A DNA stretch of 23,726 bases from W11650 sp041844915 (GTDB lineage: Bacteria > Bacillota > Clostridia > Lachnospirales > Vallitaleaceae): contig JBGZBY010000129.1 in assembly GCA_041844915.1 (NCBI GenBank), positions 1-23,726 on the forward strand, read 5' to 3'. Position numbers and translations under genes: made by a program. Positions within the stretch are counted from its first letter, which is position 1. Each line of letters opens with the position of its first letter. This document shows positions 14,647 to 22,578 of the stretch, piece after piece. The notes beneath the pieces are model-generated. The model searched no databases. It was not told the origin of the DNA and saw only the letters and a list, made by a program, of their open reading frames with translations.

Positions 14647-14713
14647 TCCAGTGCAAGACAAAAAATGCTCATTGCCCTCCAACTTTCTCTTTGCACGAAA
14701 ACCCAATTTCAAA
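14647..14713 (-). promoter_or_regulatory. Candidate operator blocks before the GH1 gene
   Basis: On the minus strand, block 1 TTTGAAATTGGGTTTTCGT (14695-14713) and block 2 TTGTCT-N3-ACTGGA (14647-14661) resemble blocks before the EIIC gene: 16 of 19 bases and 12 of 15 positions match, in the same order and with a gap of 33 versus 40 bases. No good -10 follows. They are possibly binding sites for the LicR-like activator. The rest of the 249-bp gap (14619-14867) shows nothing else that I can support. Confidence 0.4.
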
Positions 14714-14867
14714 ATCTACTTCCATATCTAAAAGCTTATCCTATTCCTTTTGCTGTTAAGCCTTGCCGCACTTCGTATAGGAATAGTATATCCCTCTGTT
14801 TTAAAAAACTCCAGCTCCTTCTTTGCCACATATGCTCCGGTAAATTTTTTATCCCCTTTTATTCCCC

Positions 14868-16787
14868 CTACCCATCATTTTCTTCTAAAAGCAATAACAA
14901 TTGAGAAAAAACTGGATTTTCGATTAAGGCTTTGATTTTCAATGGATTTAGCGCAAAACGAGCCGTTGTTTCATAAAAAAATTGACGATTGGGATCGGAA
15001 CGCTTTCCTACGGAAGTCAGCAAAACAACTTGTACTTTTTGTTGATTCCATAAAATCGCTTCTTTTAAGACCACTACATAGGCAAAAGTTTCCTCCGAAG
15101 CAATTCGATTGGGGTGGGGTATGGCAATTCCATTGCCATAGTCCATTTGCGTATATGCCTCCCGTTCCAGCACCAAGTCATAAAAATCATGATCTACTTG
15201 CTCTTGCTGAGCAATCCGTTTGCAAATCGCCGCAATTGCCTCCAGCTTATCCTTCGCTTCCAATCCCGCCCAAAAACGATATTCCCGATAATATTCTTCT
15301 ATTCTGGCCTGACCCTTGCTTCTTAATACTCCTCCTACCATTTTGATTTCTTCTTCTGTCAAAAAAATACCTACTTCAAAAATCGGCACCGGAATTTTCC
15401 CCGATAAGGGAATCGTCGTAAATACATAATCCACTTTGGAAAAGTCAAATTGGCTCAATCCGACTAAATCGCAGATATAGACATTTTTGATGTATTCTTT
15501 AAACAAATTTTTATATTTATATTCCAAAAGGCGAGAACTGCTGCTACCGGAGGCGCACACCACCAAAATATTGGAATGAACAATTTCTGCCGTTTCGTCT
15601 TTTTCCTTTTCCAGTGCCAATGCAAAAATCAAAGCAAAAAAGCCAATCTCTTCTTCTCCGATATTTTTTTGATAATATGGGCAAAGAACCAAAGAAACTG
15701 CTCGATATGCCATTTCATAAGCTAGGCTATATTCTTTCTTTATTTCTTCCAGCATCGGGTTTTTCATGGGAATCGAATAGCGCATTCGGATATCAAATGC
15801 TACCAAATGCTGATTTAATGCCATTCTCAAATCAAACACATTGACAAAGCAAAGATTGTACCATTTTTGAATTTTTTCTATCATTTGCATTGCTAGCCGA
15901 TCCGTCTGCTCTTTGATAACAAAGTTAGAGTCAATACTTCCCAAATTTTCAGTTACTCGTCTACCCGCCACATACAGCAACAAATATTTTGCCTCATTTT
16001 CTGGAATTTCTAATTGATATTGTTTTTCTAATTTGTCGATTAATTCCCGCACAAATATCTTTTCTTTTATTCCCACCTCAAAACCACTGTTTATATCAAT
16101 TTCTACAAAAAATCCCTTTTCCATTCTTTTCACAGAAACATAAATATAATCAATCAAATTTTCATAAGCAATTTCCGACAAATGCAGCTCATATTTTATC
16201 AATAGCTGCCAAATCAGTATAGAAAGCTCTTTAATCTCTGTTTGACTCTTCTTATAATTAATGCTTAAATATTTTCTTTTAATAAAGTAATCCATTTGCA
16301 AATGTCGAATATCCGCCTCTTTTCCTTCTGTCTTAACACCATAATTGGGGCGGCGTAGCACCTGAATTCCATATCGATTTAAAATACTTTCTACAACCTT
16401 TAAATTTTGACTTAATGTGTTTTTGGAAATATATAAAAAATCCGCCAGTTCTTCCATTTTTATAAATTCTTTCTTTTGCAGTAAATACGCTAGCAAAAAA
16501 TTACTTCTCTCCTCAACTGTGGTCGGCACTCGCTTAGCTTGCTCCCAATCGGTAGGGTTTAATAGTTTTTTAAAATTTTCTTCATGTAAAATCTTTAGCT
16601 GATAGCCGCAACGAGGTTTGGAACTTAATTGTGCTCCGCCGTTTTTCTTTAAAATCTCTCTTAGTTCTTTTATTCGGTTACGGACGGTTTTTTCACTGAT
16701 ATGTAATGCCTCGGATATTCGTTCCGCAGTTGCCGACTTTTTTTCTGCTAAATACACCAGCATTTCTTTTAAATGATATTCCAACAT
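14868..16787 (-). CDS. licR: LicR/ManR-type PTS-regulated transcriptional activator with degenerate PRDs
   Basis: A cytoplasmic multidomain regulator of 639 aa. HTH domains occupy about 1-75 (AERISEALHISEKTVRNRI) and 80-140. PRD1 is about 175-285, PRD2 about 290-395, an EIIB-like domain about 404-495 with C411 (VVCASGSSSS), and an EIIA-like domain about 500-639 with H558 (GIAIPHP). In relatives, HPr and EIIB phosphorylate PRD histidines to set activity. Here the PRD1 positions are Y214 (LIDYIYVS) and Y272 (LLLYVAG). PRD2 keeps H327 (ALNQHLVA) but has I387 (FFALIFALAL) in place of the second histidine. The ATG at 16787 has AAGGAGG 8 bases upstream. It stands upstream of the beta-glucoside PTS operon and probably activates it. 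Confidence 0.92.
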   Translation of the reverse strand: MLEYHLKEMLVYLAEKKSATAERISEALHISEKTVRNRIKELREILKKNGGAQLSSKPRCGYQLKILHEENFKKLLNPTDWEQAKRVPTTVEERSNFLLAYLLQKKEFIKMEELADFLYISKNTLSQNLKVVESILNRYGIQVLRRPNYGVKTEGKEADIRHLQMDYFIKRKYLSINYKKSQTEIKELSILIWQLLIKYELHLSEIAYENLIDYIYVSVKRMEKGFFVEIDINSGFEVGIKEKIFVRELIDKLEKQYQLEIPENEAKYLLLYVAGRRVTENLGSIDSNFVIKEQTDRLAMQMIEKIQKWYNLCFVNVFDLRMALNQHLVAFDIRMRYSIPMKNPMLEEIKKEYSLAYEMAYRAVSLVLCPYYQKNIGEEEIGFFALIFALALEKEKDETAEIVHSNILVVCASGSSSSRLLEYKYKNLFKEYIKNVYICDLVGLSQFDFSKVDYVFTTIPLSGKIPVPIFEVGIFLTEEEIKMVGGVLRSKGQARIEEYYREYRFWAGLEAKDKLEAIAAICKRIAQQEQVDHDFYDLVLEREAYTQMDYGNGIAIPHPNRIASEETFAYVVVLKEAILWNQQKVQVVLLTSVGKRSDPNRQFFYETTARFALNPLKIKALIENPVFSQLLLLLEENDG

Positions 16788-16830
16788 CGCCGCTTCCTCC
16801 TTGAAAAGTTATTTTTCCTTTATTTTTCTT

Positions 16831-16839
16831 ATTATATCA
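16831..16839 (-). promoter_or_regulatory. Extended -10 promoter of the LicR-like gene
   Basis: The minus strand reads TGATATAAT, an extended -10. The matching -35 position (16854-16859) lies inside the arm of the upstream terminator hairpin and is poor (GCGTTT). Confidence 0.55.
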
Positions 16840-16851
16840 CTTCTTTCTCCC

Positions 16852-16904
16852 AAAAACGCCCAAAGAAATACCGGATTAAATCCGGCATTTCTTTGGGCGT
16901 TTTT
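16852..16904 (-). terminator. Strong bidirectional terminator after the ABC operon
   Basis: A 24-bp stem with one mismatch. An 18-bp outer arm (16852-16869 with 16887-16904) is followed by CCGGAT (16871-16876) with ATCCGG (16880-16885), loop TAA. Both ends have T runs (GGGCGTTTTT on both strands). It terminates the minus-strand transcript ending with the solute-binding protein gene and shields the LicR-like gene. Confidence 0.85.
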
Positions 16905-17009
16905 TATTTCTTTCCTGTTGGCAGTGCTCTCCTTAGCACCAAGCCATATTGTTTTCCCTTTTTTGCATCTTGCTCTTTAACTACTCATACTTTTATAGAA
17001 AAAGACCAT

Positions 17010-18386
17010 CTATTTATTTTCCTCCAAAACCTTTTGCCCTCTTGACATCATCTCGCTTAACGCTTTGTCAACATCATTTTCACCCAGCAAATATTTTTCC
17101 GTTTCCTCTGTCAAGATCTTCGTAAGCTGCATCTGATACTTCGGAATCGTAACAAAGAGATTATCCTCCCATGCCGGATTGTTCAACACCTTAGACAGGG
17201 TTTCCATATCGCAGTATTTCGGGTCGTCCATCATCTTTTCCACATATTCCATGCGATCCTCGTCCTTAACTGCGGAAATACTCACGCCGCGAATCTTCAT
17301 GCCCTCGGTAGTATAGAAGCGAAGGAAATCATATGCCTCCTGCGGATGCTTGGAGTTTTTCGATACCGAATAAAAATGCGCCTCCACTAAAGTTCTTCCC
17401 GGCTTTCCATCCTTAAATGCCGGCAGTGGCGCAAAAGTTGTCTGAAAATCATGTGGATATTTTTCTTGATCGTCCAGTTCGTTAATCAGCCAAGTTCCAA
17501 TCGGCAGCATTGCAATCTCGCCGTTAAAAAATTTGGCCCGATAGTTCATTGTCATTGCCTTTGCTTCTGCAAACGGTACGGAGCATTTGCTGACATTTTC
17601 GATTTGATTGCGGAATTCAACCCATGCCTTCAAATTGGGGTCATCATAGTTTAAGCTGCCGTCAGCCTTAAGCATGGCATTGTCCAACTTGGTGGAAACA
17701 ACCCCCATATAATTAAAGGTATCCCATAGATGGAAATAAGAGCCAAATCGCTTTTCTACTCCCTCTCCCTTGGTCAGCTTCAACGCATACTGCTCATAAT
17801 CATTCCATGTCCAGTTCAGAGCAGGAATCGGAAGTCCTGCTTCTTCCAAATAAGTCTTATTCAGCATAACTACCCATGCCTTCCAGTCCGCCGGCATAGC
17901 GTAGACCTTGCCGTCAACGATCGGCAGGCAGGAATAGATATCTTCCGGATTTACACCCTCCGCCTTAAAATAATCATTCAAAGGAAGGTACGCACCGGAC
18001 GCCGCTCTTTGTGTATGCTCCGGCACCGCCGCCGTCGCTACAATGTCCATTTCCTCTCCGCCCATCAGCATCAAATCGACCTTTTTGGTGTATTCCATTG
18101 CATTTTGATCACCATAATAGTCAAATACGACCTTAATATGCGGATGCAGCTTATTGTATTCCTCTGCCGCCTTTTTGTCCTCCTCCTGATGATTGGTTTG
18201 CCAGCCAATAAAGCGCAGAGTAATCTCCTCTTTGGTTGTCGTCGCTGTTGTTTCTGTTTTGGTTTCCGCTGTGGCGGCAGTTTCCTGACTCGTAGTCTGC
18301 ATCTGCTCCGTCTTGCCCGAATCGCCGCAAGCCGCCAGTGACGCAGCCAAAACCAAGGCCAATAAAAAGCTTACTATTTTTTTCAT
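17010..18386 (-). CDS. Carbohydrate ABC transporter solute-binding lipoprotein (family 1)
   Basis: An extracytoplasmic sugar-binding protein, 458 aa, anchored to the membrane by a lipid. The signal peptide MKKIVSFLLALVLAASLAAC ends in a lipobox with lipidated Cys20. A Thr/Glu-rich linker (about 22-52) leads into the fold starting EEITLRFIGWQTNHQEEDKK. Typical family 1 features are DYYGDQNAMEYTKKVDLML and the late GEIAMLPIGTWLINEL. The ribosome site AAGGAGG lies 7 bases before the ATG. It follows two permease genes in the operon, and a 271-bp gap with a large hairpin precedes it. The cargo cannot be read directly; the GH3 neighbour suggests an amino-sugar oligosaccharide (inference). Confidence 0.92.
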   Translation of the reverse strand: MKKIVSFLLALVLAASLAACGDSGKTEQMQTTSQETAATAETKTETTATTTKEEITLRFIGWQTNHQEEDKKAAEEYNKLHPHIKVVFDYYGDQNAMEYTKKVDLMLMGGEEMDIVATAAVPEHTQRAASGAYLPLNDYFKAEGVNPEDIYSCLPIVDGKVYAMPADWKAWVVMLNKTYLEEAGLPIPALNWTWNDYEQYALKLTKGEGVEKRFGSYFHLWDTFNYMGVVSTKLDNAMLKADGSLNYDDPNLKAWVEFRNQIENVSKCSVPFAEAKAMTMNYRAKFFNGEIAMLPIGTWLINELDDQEKYPHDFQTTFAPLPAFKDGKPGRTLVEAHFYSVSKNSKHPQEAYDFLRFYTTEGMKIRGVSISAVKDEDRMEYVEKMMDDPKYCDMETLSKVLNNPAWEDNLFVTIPKYQMQLTKILTEETEKYLLGENDVDKALSEMMSRGQKVLEENK

Positions 18387-18583
18387 AAATTCCCTCCTTA
18401 TTATGTTGCTGAATTAATTTAACTCCCCTCCGGCTTCCCCGCCAGCCTCTTTGACAAGTGGCTACAGCAAGCCATCAAAGGAGCCAAAAACAGTTTCACA
18501 GATTAATGAAAAAATGAATTTTATTTTCCCCGCAGTTTCATACCGTTTTTCGCTCCTTTACAGGGAAAAGCCTCCTCGCTTCC

Positions 18584-18646
18584 GCAAAATAGAAACGGCT
18601 CTTTTTTGCCTTCCCTCTTTCTTTTTGCAGGAGCTTTTTATTTTGC
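18584..18646 (-). other. Intercistronic hairpin before the binding-protein gene
   Basis: GCAAAATA (18584-18591) pairs with TATTTTGC (18639-18646), and inside it GCTC (18598-18601) with GAGC (18631-18634), with partly paired A/T runs between. The right arm lies within a 14-base palindrome, ATTTTGCGCAAAAT (18640-18653), five bases past the permease stop. It lies in the 271-bp gap between permease and binding-protein genes. It has no useful T tract and may be a processing or stability element that sets the protein ratio. Confidence 0.4.
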
Positions 18647-18657
18647 GCAAAATTGCT

Positions 18658-19491
18658 CTAGCCCTTTACGGCGCCGCTGGCGATTCCGTCAATGACAAAC
18701 TTCTGGCCGAATAAAAAGGCAATGACCAGCGGAATAATCGAAGAAACTGCCGCCGCCATAATCAGCGAATAGTAATTTCCCGCCTCCGAAGCAAATTGTT
18801 TCATGCCGAGCTGAATGGTATAGAGCTTTCTGTCACTTAAAAACACAAGTGGCGTCTGATAGTCGTTCCATGTCCAGACAAATTTCAGAATTCCCAAGGT
18901 CGCCAGCGCCGGCTTCGTCAAAGGAAAAATAATCTGCAAAAACACTCGAAAATGGCTGGCGCCGTCAATTTTCGCCGATTCCGACAAAGATTCGGGAATC
19001 CCCATCATGCTCTGGCGCAGCAAAAAGACGCCGTAAACACTAAACATATACAGCAGAACCAGACCCAGATGCGTATTGTAAAGTCCAATCTGCTTGGCAA
19101 TCAAAAACTGAGAAACAATGGTTACCTGCGGCGGAATCATCATGGTCGCCAGATAGAGAAGGAACACCTTATCCCTGCCCTTCCATTCTACTTTGGAAAA
19201 TCCATATGCCCCCAAGGCCGATACAAACATTTGCAGTCCGGTAGATAAAATCGTCAACGCCAAGGAATTCCAATAGTAAAGACCAAAATTATACTGTTTT
19301 CCCCATACCGCTTTATAATTCTCCACTCCGTTAAATCTCGGAGGAATCCATTGAATCGGAAAATTAAATACATCTGCTTCCATCTTAAAGGACGACGAAA
19401 TCATCCAAACCAAGGGCAAAAGCATACTAAAACCAATGATCCAAAAAATTCCGGTAAGAAGAATCTTTCCGACACTTATTTTTCTTTCCAT
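18658..19491 (-). CDS. Carbohydrate ABC transporter permease (MalG/AraQ type)
   Basis: An inner-membrane permease subunit of 277 aa with six predicted spans. The N terminus (GKILLTGIFWIIGFSMLLPLVWM region) is the first span, and SSSFK follows it as in MalG-type permeases. The EAA loop that docks the ATPase is ESLSESAKIDGASHFRVF, and KFVWTWNDYQTPLVFL is typical of the family. It pairs with the other permease 12 bases upstream. The start has AGGTGAGG as ribosome site. No ATP-binding subunit gene is present in the cluster, so a shared MsmK/UgpC-like ATPase encoded elsewhere probably serves it (established habit of such systems). Confidence 0.93.
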   Translation of the reverse strand: MERKISVGKILLTGIFWIIGFSMLLPLVWMISSSFKMEADVFNFPIQWIPPRFNGVENYKAVWGKQYNFGLYYWNSLALTILSTGLQMFVSALGAYGFSKVEWKGRDKVFLLYLATMMIPPQVTIVSQFLIAKQIGLYNTHLGLVLLYMFSVYGVFLLRQSMMGIPESLSESAKIDGASHFRVFLQIIFPLTKPALATLGILKFVWTWNDYQTPLVFLSDRKLYTIQLGMKQFASEAGNYYSLIMAAAVSSIIPLVIAFLFGQKFVIDGIASGAVKG

Positions 19492-19503
19492 ATCCTCACC
19501 TGC

Positions 19504-20406
19504 CTATTCAAAGCTCTTTTGCATCCGGAATTGGATTAAGGTTACCACAAAAATCAGCACAAACAGCGCCCATGCCAAGGTATTGGCGTAACCCATATCA
19601 TATTCTTCAAAAGCCATGCGATATACATAGTACGCCATCACCGAACTGGAACTGCCCGGCCCGCCCTGCGTCAGCACGCTGATATGGTCAAACACCTTGA
19701 AGGAGCCGATAATTCCCATCGTAACCAAGAAAAAGGTCGTCGGCCGAATCAGCGGCACCGTTACCGAAAAAAACTGTCGAATCGGTCCGGCTCCATCGAT
19801 CGCTGCCGCTTCATATAATTCCTTGGAAATCCCCTTTAAGCCCGCTAAAAAAACGACTGCATAATAGCCGATATTCTGCCAGATATAAATAATCATAACC
19901 GAAGGCAGCGACCATTTCAGATCAGCCAGCCATTTTGGCGGATTGGCTATGCCGATCGACTTTAAAAAGGAATTAATCGGGCCGAAGCTCGGATGAAAAA
20001 GTACCTGCCAAACCGCACACACCGCTACCACGCTGGCGATGTAGGGAATGAAAAACATTACTCTGACCACCGATTTGCCGAAGATATAACGGTTGAAGAT
20101 TTCCGCTGTTACAAGTCCCAGCACAGTCAACGTTGGCACAGTAATCAGCGTAAACATAATGTTATTCCGATAGGATTCGATAAACCAGACATCCGTAAAA
20201 AGTCTGGCATAATTGGCAAGTCCACGAAAACGGATAGCCGAAAGCCCCTGCAAAAAATCCCATTTGCAAAAACTCAAGCCTACTGAAATAATAACCGGTA
20301 TTAAAATAAATATCAAAAAGCCTAAAAGCCCCGGTGTGATAAACAGTATCCCCGTCCAGAACTCCTTTCGCTTCCTTTGGCTTTGCGCCGCACCTTTTTC
20401 TTTCAT
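19504..20406 (-). CDS. Carbohydrate ABC transporter permease (MalF/UgpA type)
   Basis: An inner-membrane permease subunit of 300 aa. A basic N-terminal stretch (QSQRKRKEF) precedes the first span, starting GILFITPGLLGFLIF. The loop FCKWDFLQGLSAIRFRGLANYARLF is typical of family 1 sugar permeases. The EAA loop is KGISKELYEAAAIDGAGPIRQF. It forms the channel with the following permease, whose gene starts 12 bases after this stop. The ribosome site is weak (GAAAGGAAAG). A 158-bp gap with a hairpin separates it from the GH3 gene upstream. Confidence 0.93.
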   Translation of the reverse strand: MKEKGAAQSQRKRKEFWTGILFITPGLLGFLIFILIPVIISVGLSFCKWDFLQGLSAIRFRGLANYARLFTDVWFIESYRNNIMFTLITVPTLTVLGLVTAEIFNRYIFGKSVVRVMFFIPYIASVVAVCAVWQVLFHPSFGPINSFLKSIGIANPPKWLADLKWSLPSVMIIYIWQNIGYYAVVFLAGLKGISKELYEAAAIDGAGPIRQFFSVTVPLIRPTTFFLVTMGIIGSFKVFDHISVLTQGGPGSSSSVMAYYVYRMAFEEYDMGYANTLAWALFVLIFVVTLIQFRMQKSFE

Positions 20407-20456
20407 AGCTTTCCTTTCTTCCCTTGAAAATTGTATTCTCCACCGAAGAAGCTCCC

Positions 20457-20495
20457 GCCTCCGGCAAGGAAAGCCGCCCTTCCCCTGTCGGAGGC
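20457..20495 (-). other. Intercistronic hairpin between GH3 and permease genes
   Basis: GCCTCCG (20457-20463) pairs with CGGAGGC (20489-20495), with possible inner pairing of GGAA and TTCC. It lies in the 158-bp gap between the GH3 stop and the permease start. No T tract follows on the minus strand, so an mRNA processing or stability role is likelier than termination. Confidence 0.35.
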
Positions 20496-20564
20496 AAAAA
20501 GCCTAAAAGATTTGTTCTCTGCTCGTCTTGCTCCCCTCAGGCTTCGCCATTGCGGGCGCATTTC

Positions 20565-22316
20565 TTAATAATCCAATAAGTCCTCGCACATTACGTCAAT
20601 ATTGCTAACGCCAGTAAACGGACTCTTGCCCATCAGCTTTTCCGTCAGCACCTCCAAATTCTGCCGGCGACTGTCGTAGGCATTGATATAAGTCTTGGCC
20701 TGCGGAATATCCGCCAAATGATAGGGGCATTGAATCGAAACAACCAAAGTCGGCAGCTCATGCACATAGAACGGCACATCCGGCGTTCCCTTGCTGATGG
20801 TCCAAACCGCTCTTTGTACCGTTGACGGATTGGCGTTGACCAGATTGATAACCAGATCATAATTATCGGTAATCCCCTTAATTGGCGCCTTTTGCGAATA
20901 AACCACGCCGATATTTTTTATAAATTCCTCCTTGGGCAGCTTCATCAGCTTCTGAACCGGCGATTCATAAATCGTTACCTCAAAGCCCTGCTCTTCTAAG
21001 ATCTCTTTCATCCACTCCATCGGCTTGCCGCCGCCGCCCAGCAGCTCGCCAAAGCCGCCTTCAATTCCTTTAATTTCTACCAGCAAAACTCTCGGATATT
21101 TCTGCGGTGAAATCGGCAGCACTCCTGCTTCTTCCCTAACCAAAGTAATCGCTTTTTCGGCTACCTCTCGAAACAGTTTCTTATTCTCCGGCAATCCGAT
21201 CTTGGCCAGTGCCTCCGCCTTGGGCAGTAAAAATTCGCCCTTCGCCTTGCGGTGCAGCCCCAAATGCGCCTTCAGGCCAAGGATTCGATAAAGCGCGTCC
21301 TCCAGCCGCTCCTCACTGATTACTCCATTTTTATAGCCCTGCATCATGTAATCAAAATCCTCATCTGGATCATTAAAGAAAAGAAAAAGATCGCAGCCCG
21401 CCGCAATCGCCGCCGGCAAAATATCCGAGCGCTTCATCGCGGATGTCATGCCGACCATATGGCTGGCATCGGTAACAATAACGCCGTTAAAGCCCAGCTT
21501 GCCCCGCAAAAGATCCGTCAAAAGCTCTTTGGATAAGGTAGCAGGCAGTGTTGTTTTTCCCTCTAATTCCTTGTTAAAATAACGACTATATGCCGGCATA
21601 TGAATATGCCCTGCCATAATAGAGGGCAGATCCGCTTCAATCAATCCCTTATAGACCTTTCCATAGGTCTTGTCCCATTCCTCGCAGGAAAAACGATTGA
21701 CACTGAAGGACAGGTGCTGATCGCGTTCATCCACTCCATCACCGGGAAAATGCTTGGCTGCTGGCGCAATCCCGCTTTCTCGAATGCCCTTCATATACGC
21801 CAAGGCCATTTCCAGCACCTTATCCGGATTATTGGAAAATGAGCGTCCGGAAATAATGGGATTTCGCCAATTGTACATAATATCCACAATCGGGGCAAAG
21901 CTCCAATTACAGCCGACCGCTGCTGCTTCCACGCCTGCCACTCTGCCCATTTCATAGGCATAGCCTGCGTCATCGGTCGCTCCGATCTTTACATGAAGCC
22001 CGACCTCCGTACCGTCCTTACAGGCTCCATTGCCTCCTGCTTCGGTATTTGCCGCTATTAGCAGGGGAATCTTGGAATTTTCCTGCAATATCCGGTTCTG
22101 CTCGTAAACTTCCTCCGCCGGCCCCGGATTATAGCGAACGGCTCCAATATGGTAGGTTTGAACGATCCCCTTTAAATACTCTTCCTCTCTGGATGAGCCC
22201 ATATTGACAAATAATTGTCCGATCTTCTCCTCCAAGGTCATCGAGGCAATCGTATCCTTCACCCACTTAATATCTTCTTCTTTTAAATAATACGGTCTTC
22301 CTGTTAAATCTACCAT
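20565..22316 (-). CDS. Glycoside hydrolase family 3, beta-N-acetylhexosaminidase (NagZ-like)
   Basis: 583 aa with no signal peptide, so it acts in the cytoplasm. Residues 1-350 form the GH3 barrel: KHFPGDG (188-194), then D199-x-H201, the Asp-His general acid/base pair that distinguishes NagZ-type N-acetylhexosaminidases from GH3 beta-glucosidases. The nucleophile is D283 in VIVTDASHMVGM. A C-terminal alpha/beta domain (about 380-583) follows, as in some Gram-positive NagZ proteins. It probably releases terminal GlcNAc from an imported oligosaccharide or a peptidoglycan or chitin fragment. The ribosome site is GGAAAGGAAG. It is followed in the same direction by ABC permease genes, which suggests that the substrate enters through them. 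Substrate identity is inference. Confidence 0.9.
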   Translation of the reverse strand: MVDLTGRPYYLKEEDIKWVKDTIASMTLEEKIGQLFVNMGSSREEEYLKGIVQTYHIGAVRYNPGPAEEVYEQNRILQENSKIPLLIAANTEAGGNGACKDGTEVGLHVKIGATDDAGYAYEMGRVAGVEAAAVGCNWSFAPIVDIMYNWRNPIISGRSFSNNPDKVLEMALAYMKGIRESGIAPAAKHFPGDGVDERDQHLSFSVNRFSCEEWDKTYGKVYKGLIEADLPSIMAGHIHMPAYSRYFNKELEGKTTLPATLSKELLTDLLRGKLGFNGVIVTDASHMVGMTSAMKRSDILPAAIAAGCDLFLFFNDPDEDFDYMMQGYKNGVISEERLEDALYRILGLKAHLGLHRKAKGEFLLPKAEALAKIGLPENKKLFREVAEKAITLVREEAGVLPISPQKYPRVLLVEIKGIEGGFGELLGGGGKPMEWMKEILEEQGFEVTIYESPVQKLMKLPKEEFIKNIGVVYSQKAPIKGITDNYDLVINLVNANPSTVQRAVWTISKGTPDVPFYVHELPTLVVSIQCPYHLADIPQAKTYINAYDSRRQNLEVLTEKLMGKSPFTGVSNIDVMCEDLLDY

Positions 22317-22336
22317 GCTGCTTCCTTTCCTTAAAC

Positions 22337-22364
22337 ATCCTATTAATAAATGCTTCTATCCTAT
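22337..22364 (-). promoter_or_regulatory. Direct repeats before the GH3 gene, possible operator
   Basis: The minus strand reads ATAGGAT at 22358-22364 and again at 22337-22343, 21 bp apart (two helical turns), the nearer copy 20 bases before the GH3 start codon. Seven-base repeats can occur by chance, and no clear promoter is visible beside them. Confidence 0.25.
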
Positions 22365-22491
22365 GCTTTTAAAGGCTTTTTACGTCCTCTCTTAGGAAAC
22401 GCTGCCTCTCCTCCTGCTTTTTACCATGACAGCTTCTATTCTCTCCTGCCAAAAGCTGATTCCGCAAAAATGTCTATGATTTAAAAATTCT

Positions 22492-22527
22492 GCTTTGGAG
22501 CATTGCGCTCTTTTTTGACTCCAAAGC
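22492..22527 (-). terminator. Candidate terminator after the HAD gene
   Basis: A 9-bp stem, GCTTTGGAG (22492-22500) with CTCCAAAGC (22519-22527). On the minus strand it is followed by AGAATTTTTAAATC. The 18-base loop and the 4-base spacing to the T run make it moderate. If it works only in part, the GH3 gene downstream could be co-transcribed with the HAD gene. Confidence 0.5.
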
Positions 22528-22578
22528 CCTTATAAACTAGGAGCTGCTTTAAAAGCCGCTTTTCTCATCTGCCATCCT

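Noticed and set aside
14619..14696. Upstream extension of the GH1 gene to 14696
   Set aside because: GH1 enzymes start with the MLRKDFLWGG-like sequence at 14618, which has its own SD; the extension covers the conserved leader block.
20449..20474. Similarity of this hairpin arm to the complement of 1259-1281 (about 19 of 22 bases)
   Set aside because: With three mismatches in 22 bases, such pairs are expected by chance within a window of this size. A genome search would be needed before calling a dispersed repeat.
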